A stretch of DNA of 40,645 nt from a virus. The stretch's first letter is position 1. The number at the start of each line of letters is the position of its first letter. Under the pieces are notes generated by a model, which searched no databases, had not been told where the DNA came from, and saw nothing but the letters and a program-made list of their open reading frames with translations. The stretch is from positions 1 through 40,645 of the IMG/VR virus record IMGVR_UViG_3300037493_000506; one strand, written 5' to 3'. A program made the position numbers and the translations under genes. Shown in pieces: positions 4,914 through 14,059 of the stretch.

Positions 4914-7137
4914 TTTATACACGGTCCTTGTTGATTACGTTCCGAAGGCCACCCTTAACCACAAGAATGCGGTGAAAGGATGGAGGTACGGATACAACGA
5001 GCAGTGTGACATGGTCGTTATCTCAAAGACGGGGCAGATTGGAGAGATATGGAAAGTGTCGGGGTTGATCATTGCCCTACCACTAAAGCCAGATAAGGTA
5101 AACTCAAGAAGCACCAAGCCATCCCATCAGTATTGGGAGAGGGAAGAGTACCCCAAAGAATTGCAGAGAATACAATCCATCTTCCAATGGAACGAACTCC
5201 CATCGGGGTTCAAGGACAATTGGATTGATTACGTGGAGAAGCAATATGATTACAGAGACCAAGGTTATTGGTTTATGAATGATGGCGTAGCCACTTACAT
5301 GACCGGAAGTCATTGGATGTACTTGCAATGGGCTAGTATTGACGTGGGCTACCCCGATTACCGAGAAGCCAACAGGGTGTTCTACATATTTTGGGAGGCA
5401 TGTGTTGCTGACGAGAGATGCTTTGGTATGATATACTTGAAGATACGTCGTTCGGGATTTTCATTTATGTGCTCGTCCGAGGTGGTGAACACGGCTACGC
5501 TTGCAAAGAATTCAAGGATTGGTATTCTGTCTAAGACCGGTATCGACGCCAAGAAGATGTTCACGGACAAGGTCGTTCCCATCAATAGCAAGTACCCATT
5601 CTTTTTCAAGCCTGTGATGGATGGTATGGATAAGCCAAAGACAGAATTGGCGTACCGCGTACCTGCATCGAAGATCACCAAGAAGAACATGTACGATGTG
5701 ACGATGGATGAGGTAGACGGATTGGACACCACTATTGACTGGCGTAATACAGAAGAGAACTCCTATGATGGGGAGAAGTTGCTACTTTTGGCTCATGACG
5801 AATCAGCCAAGTGGACCCGGCCAAATAATATCCTTAATAGTTGGGCTGTAACCAAGACGTGTTTGAGGGTGGGTAGCAGGATCATCGGTAAGTGCATCAT
5901 GGGTTCTACGTCAAATGCTTTGAGTAAAGGTGGCGATAATTACAAAAAACTATATGAGGATTCCAATGCTGCGGTTAGGAACTCAAACAATCAGACCAAG
6001 AGTGGGCTGTACAACTTGTTCATTCCAATGGAGTGGAACATGGAGGGATTCATTGACAGATATGGGATGCCTGTCTTCAGGGCGCCAAGTAATCCCGTGA
6101 AGGGAGTTGACAACGGCATGGTGAAGAACGGCGCGATTGATTACTGGGAGGCGGAAGTAGATTCATTGAAGAACGATGCGGATGCATTGAACGAATTCTA
6201 CCGTCAGTTCCCGCGCACGGAGTCTCACGCATTTAGGGACGAGAGCAAGCAATCATTATTCAACTTGACCAAGATATACCACCAAATAGATTACAATGAC
6301 TCACAGGTGCTAGCACACATGGTGACGCGCGGTAGTTTTATGTGGAAGGACGGGATCAAGGACACCAAAGTGATATGGTCACCCGATAACAAGGGCAGAT
6401 TCCTAGTTAGTTGGCTTCCAGATCAGAAGTTCCAGAATAGGATGGTCGAGCGCAATGGCATGAAGTACCCCGGCAACGATCATCTCGGTGCGTTTGGCTG
6501 TGACTCGTACGATATCTCGGCGACGGTGGACGGGCGTGGATCGAATGGAGCATTGCATGGCATGACCAAGTTCCACATGGACGATGCGCCATCAAATGAA
6601 TTTTTCCTAGAGTACATATCAAGACCACAGACAGCGGAGATATTCTTCGAGGATGTGCTGATGGCATTGGTATTCTATGGCATGCCGGTACTAGCGGAGA
6701 ACAACAAGCCGCGCTTACTATACCACTTGAAGAACAGGGGCTACCGAGGATATAGCATAAACAGACCCGACAAGTTGCTTCATAAGTTATCTGCCACTGA
6801 GAAGGAGTTGGGTGGTATACCTAACTCATCCGAAGACGTGAGGCAGTCACATGCATCGGCGATAGAGTCATACATTGAGAAGCATATTGGCTTTGACTTC
6901 GAGGGTAAATACAGAGATCCGGATTTAATTGGGTCGATGCCATTTAACAAAACGCTAGAGGATTGGGCCAAATTTGACATATCAAATAGAACCAAGTTTG
7001 ATGCATCTATCAGTTCGGGATTGGCAATCATGGCGAATCAGAAACACCTATACATGCCGGAAAAAAAAGAATCAAAAATAAGCATTACTTTTGCTAGGTA
7101 CACAAACCAAGGTAATACAAGTGAACTCATTCGATGA
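4885..7137 (+). CDS. terL: terminase large subunit (packaging ATPase-nuclease)
   Basis: This 750-residue protein drives DNA into the prohead and cuts it. The ATPase half shows a Walker-A-like IRRSGFSFM at about residues 187-195, Walker B LLLLAHDES at 299-307 with the catalytic Glu, and a coupling motif GSTSN at 340-344. The C-terminal RNase-H-fold nuclease is marked by FGCDSYDI (about 537-544) and acidic residues near 589-605 (FFEDVLMA, LAEN). Sequence style resembles crAss-like TerL proteins. No ATG gives this N-terminus: GTG 4885 is the best start and lies inside the TerS candidate; TTG 4891 is an alternative. The stop overlaps the portal start (ATGA). Confidence 0.93.
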   Translation: MALQRDDQNSLYTVLVDYVPKATLNHKNAVKGWRYGYNEQCDMVVISKTGQIGEIWKVSGLIIALPLKPDKVNSRSTKPSHQYWEREEYPKELQRIQSIFQWNELPSGFKDNWIDYVEKQYDYRDQGYWFMNDGVATYMTGSHWMYLQWASIDVGYPDYREANRVFYIFWEACVADERCFGMIYLKIRRSGFSFMCSSEVVNTATLAKNSRIGILSKTGIDAKKMFTDKVVPINSKYPFFFKPVMDGMDKPKTELAYRVPASKITKKNMYDVTMDEVDGLDTTIDWRNTEENSYDGEKLLLLAHDESAKWTRPNNILNSWAVTKTCLRVGSRIIGKCIMGSTSNALSKGGDNYKKLYEDSNAAVRNSNNQTKSGLYNLFIPMEWNMEGFIDRYGMPVFRAPSNPVKGVDNGMVKNGAIDYWEAEVDSLKNDADALNEFYRQFPRTESHAFRDESKQSLFNLTKIYHQIDYNDSQVLAHMVTRGSFMWKDGIKDTKVIWSPDNKGRFLVSWLPDQKFQNRMVERNGMKYPGNDHLGAFGCDSYDISATVDGRGSNGALHGMTKFHMDDAPSNEFFLEYISRPQTAEIFFEDVLMALVFYGMPVLAENNKPRLLYHLKNRGYRGYSINRPDKLLHKLSATEKELGGIPNSSEDVRQSHASAIESYIEKHIGFDFEGKYRDPDLIGSMPFNKTLEDWAKFDISNRTKFDASISSGLAIMANQKHLYMPEKKESKISITFARYTNQGNTSELIR

Positions 7138-9569
7138 AGGATGTCTTAATTAATATAACTGCAACAGGATTCCCAACTCAGTTTGTCTCTGACTCAGAGA
7201 AAGCATCAAAGGAGTATGGGCTACAAATAGCTCAGGCAATTTCTTACGAATGGTTCCGGAAAGACGGCAATCAGTGTAGGTTCTACGGCCAATGGAAAGA
7301 CTTTCATAGACTTAGACTCTATGCTCGTGGAGAGCAGTCCGTCCAGAAGTACAAGAACGAACTCGCCATCGATGGTGATTTGTCTTATTTGAATTTGGAC
7401 TGGACTCCGGTTCCCGTTATCCCAAAGTTTGTGGATATCGTTGTGAACGGTATGTCGGATCGTATGTTCAAGGTAAAGGCGTATGCTCAAGACGCAATGT
7501 CTCAAGCCAAGCGTAGCAAGTACCAAGACGTTATTGAATCTCAGATGGTATCTAAAGACATTTTAGAAATCATCCAGAACAAGACCGGTATCAATGCATT
7601 CACCATGGATCCAGATCAATTGCCAAGCAATGACGAGGAGTTGTCGTTGTACATGCAGTTGAACTACAAGCCAGCGATTGAGATTGCAGAAGAGGAAGCC
7701 ATCAATACAATCCTTGACGAGAACAAGTATCTCGATTTGAGAAAGCGTATCGATTACGATATGACTGTGCTTGGCATTGGTGTAGCAAAACATGAATTCC
7801 TTTTGGGGTCAGGCGTACAAGTTTCTTACGTCGATCCTGCAAACGTGGTTTACAGTTATACTGAAGACCCATACTTTAAAGATTGTTTTTATTGGGGAGA
7901 AATTAAAACAGTGCCCATCACGGAGTTACTGAAGATAGACCCCAAATTAACAAACACAGAATTAGAAGAAATATCCAAGAGCGGACAGGCTTGGTACGAC
8001 TACTACAACGTAGGTCAGTTCTACCAGAACAGCATTTTCTTCAGAGACACGACCACCCTTTTGTATTTTAACTATAAAACCACTAAGAAGATTGTTTATA
8101 AGAAGAAGTATTTAGAGGGCGGTGGTGTTCGTTACATTGAAAAAGAAGATACTTTCAACCCACCAACAGAGATGATGGAGGATGGAAAATTCGAACGCAT
8201 AGAAAAAACCATTGACGTTTGGTACGAAGGTGTGATGGTCATGGGTACAAACTACTTGCTCAAGTGGAAGATGTCAGAGAACATGGTTCGTCCGAAGTCT
8301 TCTTCTCAGCATGCGCTACCTAACTATGTGGCATGCGCTCCGCGTATGTACAAGGGAGTGATTGAATCTTTGGTGCGTAGGATGATTCCTTTCACTGACT
8401 TGATTCAGTTGACTCACTTGAAGTTACAACAAGTAATCGCTCGTACAGTGCCCGATGGTGTATTCATCGATGCCGATGGTCTTAATGAAATAGATCTTGG
8501 TACCGGCAATGCTTACAATCCAGAGGACGCCTTAAGATTATACTTCCAAACAGGTAGTGTGATCGGTCGTAGTTATACCCAAGATGGGGACTTCAACAAT
8601 GCAAGAGTGCCTATCACTCAGTTGACGTCCAACTCTGGTGCTGCTAAAACGCAGATGCTAATCGCAAACTACAACCACTACATGGACATGATACGCACCG
8701 CCACAGGACTCAACGAGGCCCGTGATGGTAGTAGCCCAGACCCGAACTCATTGGTTGGCTTACAGAAGTTGGCTGCGCTTAATTCAAACACAGCAACTCG
8801 TCACATCCTAGAGGGCGGTTTATACATATTCAGATCAATTGCGGAAGCATTGACCTATCGTGTGGCTGACATCCTTGAATACGCTGACTTCAAAGACGAC
8901 TTCATCAGTCGTATTGGCAAATATAATGTGTCTATCTTGAATGAAATCAAAGACTTGTACATCTATGATTTTGGTATTTTCCTAGAGATAGCACCGGACG
9001 AAGAAGAGCGCGCTCAACTAGAAGCTAATATTCAGATGGCTTTATCTAAGGGCGACATCAACCTTGAAGATGCGATTGATATCCGTGAGATTAAAAACCT
9101 CAAGATGGCAAACCAATTGCTAAAGGTGAAGCGTGTTAAGTTGCAAGAGCAGAAGGACAAGATGGCCATGATGCAGCAACAGATGACTGCACAGCAGAAC
9201 ATGGAGTTGCAACAGATGGCTGCGCAATCCTCACTTCAAAAGATTCAAGCAGAAAGCCAAGCCAAGATGCAGATCAAACAAGCAGAGGTGGCTTTTCAAA
9301 TTGAGATGTTGAAAGCGGAAGCAGGACTCAAGCAACAGTTGATGGCTGAAGAGTTCAGATACAACATGACTCTTGCTGGCATGGACGAACAACAGATCTC
9401 TAGCAGAGAGAAGTCGAAAGAAGATGCCAAGTCAAAGCGCATAAGCCAACAGAATAGCGAGCAATCAAAATTGATAAATCAACGTAAGAACGACTTACCG
9501 CCAATCAACTTCGAGTCTACAGAAGATTCGCTTGATGGCTTTGATTTGTCTGTGTTCGAGCCTCGCTAA
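7134..9569 (+). CDS. portal protein
   Basis: This 811-residue protein is the portal, the dodecameric ring at the head vertex through which DNA enters and leaves. It follows TerL with ATGA overlap and precedes scaffold and capsid genes, the standard order. The N-terminal region has RLRLYARGEQSVQKYKNELA and DLSYLNLDWTPVPVIPKFVD near residues 60-105, a pattern I know from crAss-like portals. The middle is a mixed wing and crown region, and the C-terminus from about residue 650 is a very long Gln/Met/Ala-rich coiled coil (KMAMMQQQMTAQQNMELQQM), consistent with a barrel extending into the head. The length is typical for this portal type. Confidence 0.88.
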   Translation: MKDVLINITATGFPTQFVSDSEKASKEYGLQIAQAISYEWFRKDGNQCRFYGQWKDFHRLRLYARGEQSVQKYKNELAIDGDLSYLNLDWTPVPVIPKFVDIVVNGMSDRMFKVKAYAQDAMSQAKRSKYQDVIESQMVSKDILEIIQNKTGINAFTMDPDQLPSNDEELSLYMQLNYKPAIEIAEEEAINTILDENKYLDLRKRIDYDMTVLGIGVAKHEFLLGSGVQVSYVDPANVVYSYTEDPYFKDCFYWGEIKTVPITELLKIDPKLTNTELEEISKSGQAWYDYYNVGQFYQNSIFFRDTTTLLYFNYKTTKKIVYKKKYLEGGGVRYIEKEDTFNPPTEMMEDGKFERIEKTIDVWYEGVMVMGTNYLLKWKMSENMVRPKSSSQHALPNYVACAPRMYKGVIESLVRRMIPFTDLIQLTHLKLQQVIARTVPDGVFIDADGLNEIDLGTGNAYNPEDALRLYFQTGSVIGRSYTQDGDFNNARVPITQLTSNSGAAKTQMLIANYNHYMDMIRTATGLNEARDGSSPDPNSLVGLQKLAALNSNTATRHILEGGLYIFRSIAEALTYRVADILEYADFKDDFISRIGKYNVSILNEIKDLYIYDFGIFLEIAPDEEERAQLEANIQMALSKGDINLEDAIDIREIKNLKMANQLLKVKRVKLQEQKDKMAMMQQQMTAQQNMELQQMAAQSSLQKIQAESQAKMQIKQAEVAFQIEMLKAEAGLKQQLMAEEFRYNMTLAGMDEQQISSREKSKEDAKSKRISQQNSEQSKLINQRKNDLPPINFESTEDSLDGFDLSVFEPR

Positions 9570-9589
9570 ACGATATTGAAAAAAATATA

Positions 9590-9597
9590 TAAATTTG
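9590..9597 (+). promoter_or_regulatory. -7 promoter box upstream of scaffold and capsid genes
   Basis: TAAATTTG matches TAnnTTTG in the 49-base gap between portal and the scaffold candidate, 21 bases before ATG 9619. The leader after it contains AAATCTAATCAAA. An internal promoter here would boost expression of scaffold and capsid protein. No correctly spaced -33 TTG is seen. Confidence 0.5.
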
Positions 9598-9618
9598 TAA
9601 AAATTAAATCTAATCAAA

Positions 9619-10710
9619 ATGGAAATCCAAGTAAGAGAAGTAAAGGCTATTGAGGCCAAAGGAGTACAGGAACTCGAGAGAGAGTTGCTAGAGAAACACG
9701 AAGAGCAAATCAACAATGTTGATCCCGCTCCAAGTTTAGAACCAGCACCAGATTTCGATCCGGCTCCACAACCAATAGAGGCTGAACTTCAAGAGCAAGA
9801 CGTTCTTTCTTATATTAGCAAGCGCTACAATAAACAGATCAACTCTTTTGATGAGTTGGTTTCTGAACGTTCCGACGAGCAATTGCCAGAAGACGTATCA
9901 GCATACTTGAAGTACCGCAAGGAAACAGGAAGAGGATTCGAAGACTTCGTCAAGTTGAAGGAAGACTTTGATTCTATGGAGCCTGACAATGTCCTTCGCA
10001 GTTACCTCAAGGTAACGCAGGATGGATTGGATGATGATGATATTGATGTCATGATGGAAGACTACTCATACAATGAGGACTTGGACGATGACTCAACTAT
10101 CAGAAGAGCCAAACTATCCAAGAAAAAAATGGTTGCAGAAGCCAAACAGTACTTCAACTCTCAAAAAGAGAAATACAAAACGCCCCTTGAGTCAAGTACG
10201 GCAAATGTTTCTCCAGAAGAAAAAGAAGAATTGCAGGCTTACAAGCAATATATATCGCAAGCAAAAACTATGGAGCAAGAGACCGAGCGTAAGCGTGAGT
10301 GGTTTTCAAAGAAGACCGACGAGGTATTTAACAATGAGTTCAAAGGTTTTGAATTTAAGTTAGACGACCAAGTTTTACGATTTACACCGGGGGATGCTGC
10401 TGAATTGAAGAAAGCCCAACTGACACCAACAAACTTCATATCGAAGTACTTGGATAAAGATGGGATGATCAATGATGCAACGGGCTACCACAGAGCGCTA
10501 GCGGTAGCAATGAATCCCGAAAGATTTGCCAAGTACTTTTATGAACAAGGCAGATCAGCCGCGACTGATGATGTTACTCGCAGAATTAAGAACATTAATA
10601 TGAGCGAGAGACAATCACCCCAGCCGATGGCGAGTGACGGGTTCCAGGTTAAAGTGGTTGATCCTGATGCCGGCAAAGGCTTAAAAATCCGAAGTATCAA
10701 AAAAATCTAA
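9619..10710 (+). CDS. scaffolding protein candidate
   Basis: A 363-residue acidic, highly charged and mostly helical protein placed between portal and major capsid protein, where scaffolds are encoded. It has a proline-rich repeat at about residues 37-53 (DPAPSLEPAPDFDPAPQP), a very acidic run (DGLDDDDIDVMMEDYSYNED) near 135-155, predicted coiled coil around 190-235, and a basic C-terminus (GKGLKIRSIKKI), which in scaffolds often docks to the capsid shell. Family membership is not recognisable by motif. No protease signature is visible, so whether it is removed by cleavage or simply exits is unknown. Confidence 0.65.
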   Translation: MEIQVREVKAIEAKGVQELERELLEKHEEQINNVDPAPSLEPAPDFDPAPQPIEAELQEQDVLSYISKRYNKQINSFDELVSERSDEQLPEDVSAYLKYRKETGRGFEDFVKLKEDFDSMEPDNVLRSYLKVTQDGLDDDDIDVMMEDYSYNEDLDDDSTIRRAKLSKKKMVAEAKQYFNSQKEKYKTPLESSTANVSPEEKEELQAYKQYISQAKTMEQETERKREWFSKKTDEVFNNEFKGFEFKLDDQVLRFTPGDAAELKKAQLTPTNFISKYLDKDGMINDATGYHRALAVAMNPERFAKYFYEQGRSAATDDVTRRIKNINMSERQSPQPMASDGFQVKVVDPDAGKGLKIRSIKKI

Positions 10711-10735
10711 AAACTAAAAACTAAACTAAACTACT

Positions 10736-12196
10736 ATGGCAGTTTTATCCACCCCGACCTATCAGTTGCAGCCGAGTGCGCAACAGGTCCCCCTATCTAC
10801 TAACTACATTACCGACTTCAACTTCTTGAACCAGTATCTTCCTGATACTTACGAGAAAGAATTTGAGCGTTACGGTAATCGTACTATCTCTTCTTTCTTG
10901 CGTATGGTTGGCGCCGAAATGCCATCAAACTCAGATATGATCAAATGGGCTGAACAAGGCCGTTTGCACATCAAGTACATCAACTGTACTACAACTGTTT
11001 TGACTACAGCCGATACTGCAACTTTCACTATCAATGACGTATTGGTTCCTAACCGTGCTTCTATTGGTTTGACTGCTGGTAGTATCGCTTTGCGTGTAGG
11101 CCAAACTGTTGTGATCACTCCTAACGTTGCTGGTCCTACCCAGAACAAAGGAATTATCACTGCTGTTGACACAACATTAGGCACTATCGATGTTGCTTTC
11201 TACGAAGCAGCCGGTATGACTAACGCATCTGCTGTTAACACTTTCACTATCTTCATCTACGGTTCTGAATTCAAAAAAGGAACTAACGGAATGCAAGGTT
11301 CTTTGGAAGCAGAAGATGAAATCTTCGACAACAGCCCTATCATCATCAAGGATAAGTATGCTGTATCTGGTTCTGACATGGCTCAGATCGGATGGATTGA
11401 AGTTACTACTGAGAACGGTGCATCTGGTTTCTTGTGGTACTTGAAGTCTGAGCATGAGACTCGTTTGCGTTTCGAAGATTACTTGGAGACCGCTATGATT
11501 GAAGCAGTTCCTGCCGTTTCTGGATCAGGTGCTGTTGCTGCTGGTTTCAAAGGTTCTGAAGGTGTATTCTACGTTGTAAACGACCGTGGAAACGTTTGGG
11601 GCGGTGGTAACCCAACAACTTTGGCTGACTTCGATTCTATCGTTTCTCGTTTGGACAAACAGGGTTCTATCGAAGAGAACGTAATCTTCGTAAATCGTGA
11701 TTTCAGTTTCGACATCGACGATATGTTGGCTACATTGAATGGTTACAATGGTTCAGGTTCTGCTAACGCTGCCTCTTTTGGTTTGTTTGAGAACGATGTG
11801 AACATGGCATTGAACCTTGGTTTCAGTGGATTCCGTCGTGGTTATGACTTCTACAAGTCTGACTGGAAGTATTTGAATGATCCTACCATGCGTGGTGGTT
11901 TGACTTCATCTACTACAGGTGCAAGTACTGCAAACGTTATCACTGGATTGTTGGTACCTGCTGGTTCTACAACTGTTTACGATCAGGTGTTGGGTAAGAA
12001 CGCTAAGCGTCCTTTCTTGCACGTTCGTTACAGAGCAACTGCTACAGAGGATCGTCGTTATAAGACTTGGATCACAGGTTCTGCCGGTGGTGCTGCTACT
12101 AGCGACTTGGATGCTATGGAAGTTAACTTCTTGTCTGAGCGTTGTGTATGTACCTTGGGTGCTAACAACTTCGTATTGTTCCGTTACGGTGCTTAA
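10736..12196 (+). CDS. major capsid protein
   Basis: This 486-residue protein is the main shell component. Position after portal and scaffold, length, and the N-terminal region (FLNQYLPDTYEKEFERYGNR then TISSFLRMVGAEMP) resemble HK97-fold capsid proteins of crAss-like phages as I remember them. The codon choice is distinctive: 20 of 21 arginines use CGT, while neighbouring genes mix AGA, AGG, CGC and CGT, and GGT and GCT also dominate, as expected for the most heavily made protein. An A-rich, C/T-punctuated leader (CTAAAAACTAAAAACTAAAC) precedes ATG 10736. An intrinsic terminator follows 36 bases after the stop, so capsid mRNA can end there. Confidence 0.9.
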   Translation: MAVLSTPTYQLQPSAQQVPLSTNYITDFNFLNQYLPDTYEKEFERYGNRTISSFLRMVGAEMPSNSDMIKWAEQGRLHIKYINCTTTVLTTADTATFTINDVLVPNRASIGLTAGSIALRVGQTVVITPNVAGPTQNKGIITAVDTTLGTIDVAFYEAAGMTNASAVNTFTIFIYGSEFKKGTNGMQGSLEAEDEIFDNSPIIIKDKYAVSGSDMAQIGWIEVTTENGASGFLWYLKSEHETRLRFEDYLETAMIEAVPAVSGSGAVAAGFKGSEGVFYVVNDRGNVWGGGNPTTLADFDSIVSRLDKQGSIEENVIFVNRDFSFDIDDMLATLNGYNGSGSANAASFGLFENDVNMALNLGFSGFRRGYDFYKSDWKYLNDPTMRGGLTSSTTGASTANVITGLLVPAGSTTVYDQVLGKNAKRPFLHVRYRATATEDRRYKTWITGSAGGAATSDLDAMEVNFLSERCVCTLGANNFVLFRYGA

Positions 12197-12232
12197 TCAC
12201 TAACGAAATAAAAAAGTTGATTCATTTAATCT

Positions 12233-12263
12233 GGAGAGTGCTGGCAACGGCGCTCTCCTTTTT
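12233..12263 (+). terminator. intrinsic terminator after the capsid gene
   Basis: GGAGAGTGC (12233-12241) pairs with GCGCTCTCC (12250-12258), nine pairs with one G-T, around an 8-base loop, followed by TTTTT. It sits 36 bases after the capsid stop. Confidence 0.88.
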
Positions 12264-12293
12264 AAAAAGTAAAAAATCATATCAAATTATATC

Positions 12294-13043
12294 ATGAAAA
12301 AACACGCAACACCCGTAGACAAAGTCTACAAATTAATTCACTCATCTCCCCTTTCGTTCACTATTCCTTCAAGGAGTACTAGGAGATTTCCACTATTGTG
12401 GTTTGACGAAGACCAAAATATTAACCGCCCATTGAGGTATGCGATAAACCAAAAGAGCCCATTCGAGGATGAGCAAGATGGTAATCCACTCATTGAGCCT
12501 GTGATATTCGAAGATGGTATGCTTCGTGTTCCAAAGAACAACCCAGTCCTTCAGCAGTTTTTGTATTATCATCCGATGATGAACAACGTATTCGCGGAAG
12601 TAAACCACGAGAAAGACGCTCAGTCAGAAGTGGAATTCTTGAACGAAGAGGTTGACGCTTTGATTGAAGCACGTTCATTAACCATCGATCAATTGGAAAA
12701 TGTATCTCGAGTTTTGTTTGGTAAAGACCCAGCGGTCGTGAGTACTGCCGAATTGAAAAGAGATGTATTGATTTACGCCAAGCAAGATCCAAGAGGCTTC
12801 TTGAACTTGATCAATGACCCAATGTTAAAACTAGAATCCAATGTACGCAAGTACTTTAATGGAAATGTTTTGACTTTCAGAAACGGAAACAAGGAAGTAT
12901 GGTTTAACACTCCTTCAAGCAAGAAGAAGATGATTAACATTCCTTTCGGATCAGATCCCTACGTTGAGGTTACTTTGTATCTACAGACTGACGAAGGTAT
13001 TGATGCATTAAAACTTCTAGACAAAAGTCTAGAGATGGCATAA
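12294..13043 (+). CDS. conserved-looking post-capsid virion or assembly protein (unknown)
   Basis: This 249-residue soluble protein lies alone between two terminators. The N-terminal third has STRRFPLLWFDEDQNINRPL and then KSPFEDEQDGNPLIEPVIFE-type segments with beta character; the middle is acidic helix (EVEFLNEEVDALIEARSLTI); the C-terminal part (about 175-249) has NGNVLTFRNGNKEVWFNT and a final VEVTLYLQTDEG strand. I recall similar proteins just downstream of capsid genes in other phages, which suggests a head-related role, but the function is unknown to me. No TAnnTTTG box is seen in its leader, so it may depend on read-through of the capsid terminator. Confidence 0.6.
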   Translation: MKKHATPVDKVYKLIHSSPLSFTIPSRSTRRFPLLWFDEDQNINRPLRYAINQKSPFEDEQDGNPLIEPVIFEDGMLRVPKNNPVLQQFLYYHPMMNNVFAEVNHEKDAQSEVEFLNEEVDALIEARSLTIDQLENVSRVLFGKDPAVVSTAELKRDVLIYAKQDPRGFLNLINDPMLKLESNVRKYFNGNVLTFRNGNKEVWFNTPSSKKKMINIPFGSDPYVEVTLYLQTDEGIDALKLLDKSLEMA

Positions 13044-13065
13044 TAAACTTTATTTCTTACGAAGA

Positions 13066-13096
13066 AGAGGGGGCAAACGCTCCCTCTTTTTTTTTG
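13066..13096 (+). terminator. intrinsic terminator before the neck and tail genes
   Basis: AGAGGGGGC (13066-13074) pairs with GCTCCCTCT (13079-13087) around the tetraloop AAAC, nine pairs including one G-T, and continues into a run of ten T residues. Confidence 0.92.
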
Positions 13097-13098
13097 TT

Positions 13099-13106
13099 TA
13101 TCTTTG
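13099..13106 (+). promoter_or_regulatory. -7 promoter box for the neck and tail genes
   Basis: TATCTTTG matches TAnnTTTG and starts three bases after the T-run of the preceding terminator, 14 bases before ATG 13121. The terminator-promoter juxtaposition supports a new transcription unit. A -33 TTG at standard distance is not visible because that region is the terminator stem. Confidence 0.6.
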
Positions 13107-13120
13107 CTTTAAACAATAAT

Positions 13121-14056
13121 ATGATTAACGAAGTAAGAAATACCGTGTTGTCCATATTGAATAAGAACAATTACGGATATATATCTCCATCAGACTTCAA
13201 TTTATTTGCTAGTCAAGCGCAGATGGAATTGTACGAAGAGATGTTTTCTGCCTACAATAAGATCATTACGATGGAGAACAATCGAGTGTCAGGCACTGAT
13301 TATGCAGACATGAGAAGAACTTACGAGGAGGCAATGGAGATTTTCATTTCAAACAAACCTCTTCAGAACTTTGCTGGCAGTGTATTTTTGATGCCAAGTG
13401 CAATCACCACTGGCGATGAGTACTACATGATGGTGAAGGTTATCTGCTACCCAACGGTGTTGGATAGTGGTGCCAATACATCTGTGGTATCTTTTCAGTT
13501 GGTTGATAGTGCTGCTACATTCACAACGGCTGGCATTATCCCCGGTGATCTAGTGGTAAATACCACCACCAATGCATTGGCCAATGTGGTATTGGTTTCT
13601 AGTAACACAGTTTTGTTATTGGACAATAACATATTTACCACTACCCCTGCGAACTTCTTGGTATTAAAAGCAAGCGCAGCGACGGAGGCAGAGAAGTTGA
13701 CGCAGTCAAAGTCAACATTATTGAACACATCAATGCTCACAGCCCCATCAACATTGTTCCCTGCATACACACAGCAGGCTACTGTAATGACAATCACACC
13801 TGTGAGTTACAAGATTCCTGGTCAAGTGATTGCCAACTACTTCAGATACCCATTTGTCCCAAAGTGGACATACATTAACTTGGCAGGTGGTGAGCCTGTG
13901 TTTGATCAAACACAACCCGACTACCAAGATTTTGAATTGTCTCCCGACTATGAGTATAAGTTGGCTACCAAGATATTGGAATACGCAGGTATGTCTATCA
14001 GAGAAGCTGAAGTAGTTCAATTCGGAATGACACAACAATCCCAACAACAACCATAA
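13121..14056 (+). CDS. neck or head-completion protein candidate
   Basis: A 311-residue protein when started at ATG 13121; the longer frame from 13094 would overlap the promoter box. The N-terminal 90 residues are helical (NNYGYISPSDFNLFASQAQM, then ELYEEMFSAYNKI), the middle is a Thr/Val/Ala-rich beta domain (about 125-205), and the C-terminus has FRYPFVPKWTYINL, FELSPDYEYKLATKILEYAG and a Gln-rich tail (GMTQQSQQQP). Such a protein first in the series before a tail-tube-like gene probably forms part of the head-to-tail connector. I recall similar proteins in crAss-like phages near the ring-protein genes. The exact ring assignment cannot be made here. Confidence 0.55.
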   Translation: MINEVRNTVLSILNKNNYGYISPSDFNLFASQAQMELYEEMFSAYNKIITMENNRVSGTDYADMRRTYEEAMEIFISNKPLQNFAGSVFLMPSAITTGDEYYMMVKVICYPTVLDSGANTSVVSFQLVDSAATFTTAGIIPGDLVVNTTTNALANVVLVSSNTVLLLDNNIFTTTPANFLVLKASAATEAEKLTQSKSTLLNTSMLTAPSTLFPAYTQQATVMTITPVSYKIPGQVIANYFRYPFVPKWTYINLAGGEPVFDQTQPDYQDFELSPDYEYKLATKILEYAGMSIREAEVVQFGMTQQSQQQP

Positions 14057-14059
14057 ACC

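Noticed and set aside
12197-12293. tRNA gene in the gap after the capsid gene
   Set aside because: The hairpin is a simple stem with a T-run and no cloverleaf; it is a terminator. No tRNA-like cloverleaf was seen in the other gaps either, though I could not run a tRNA search.
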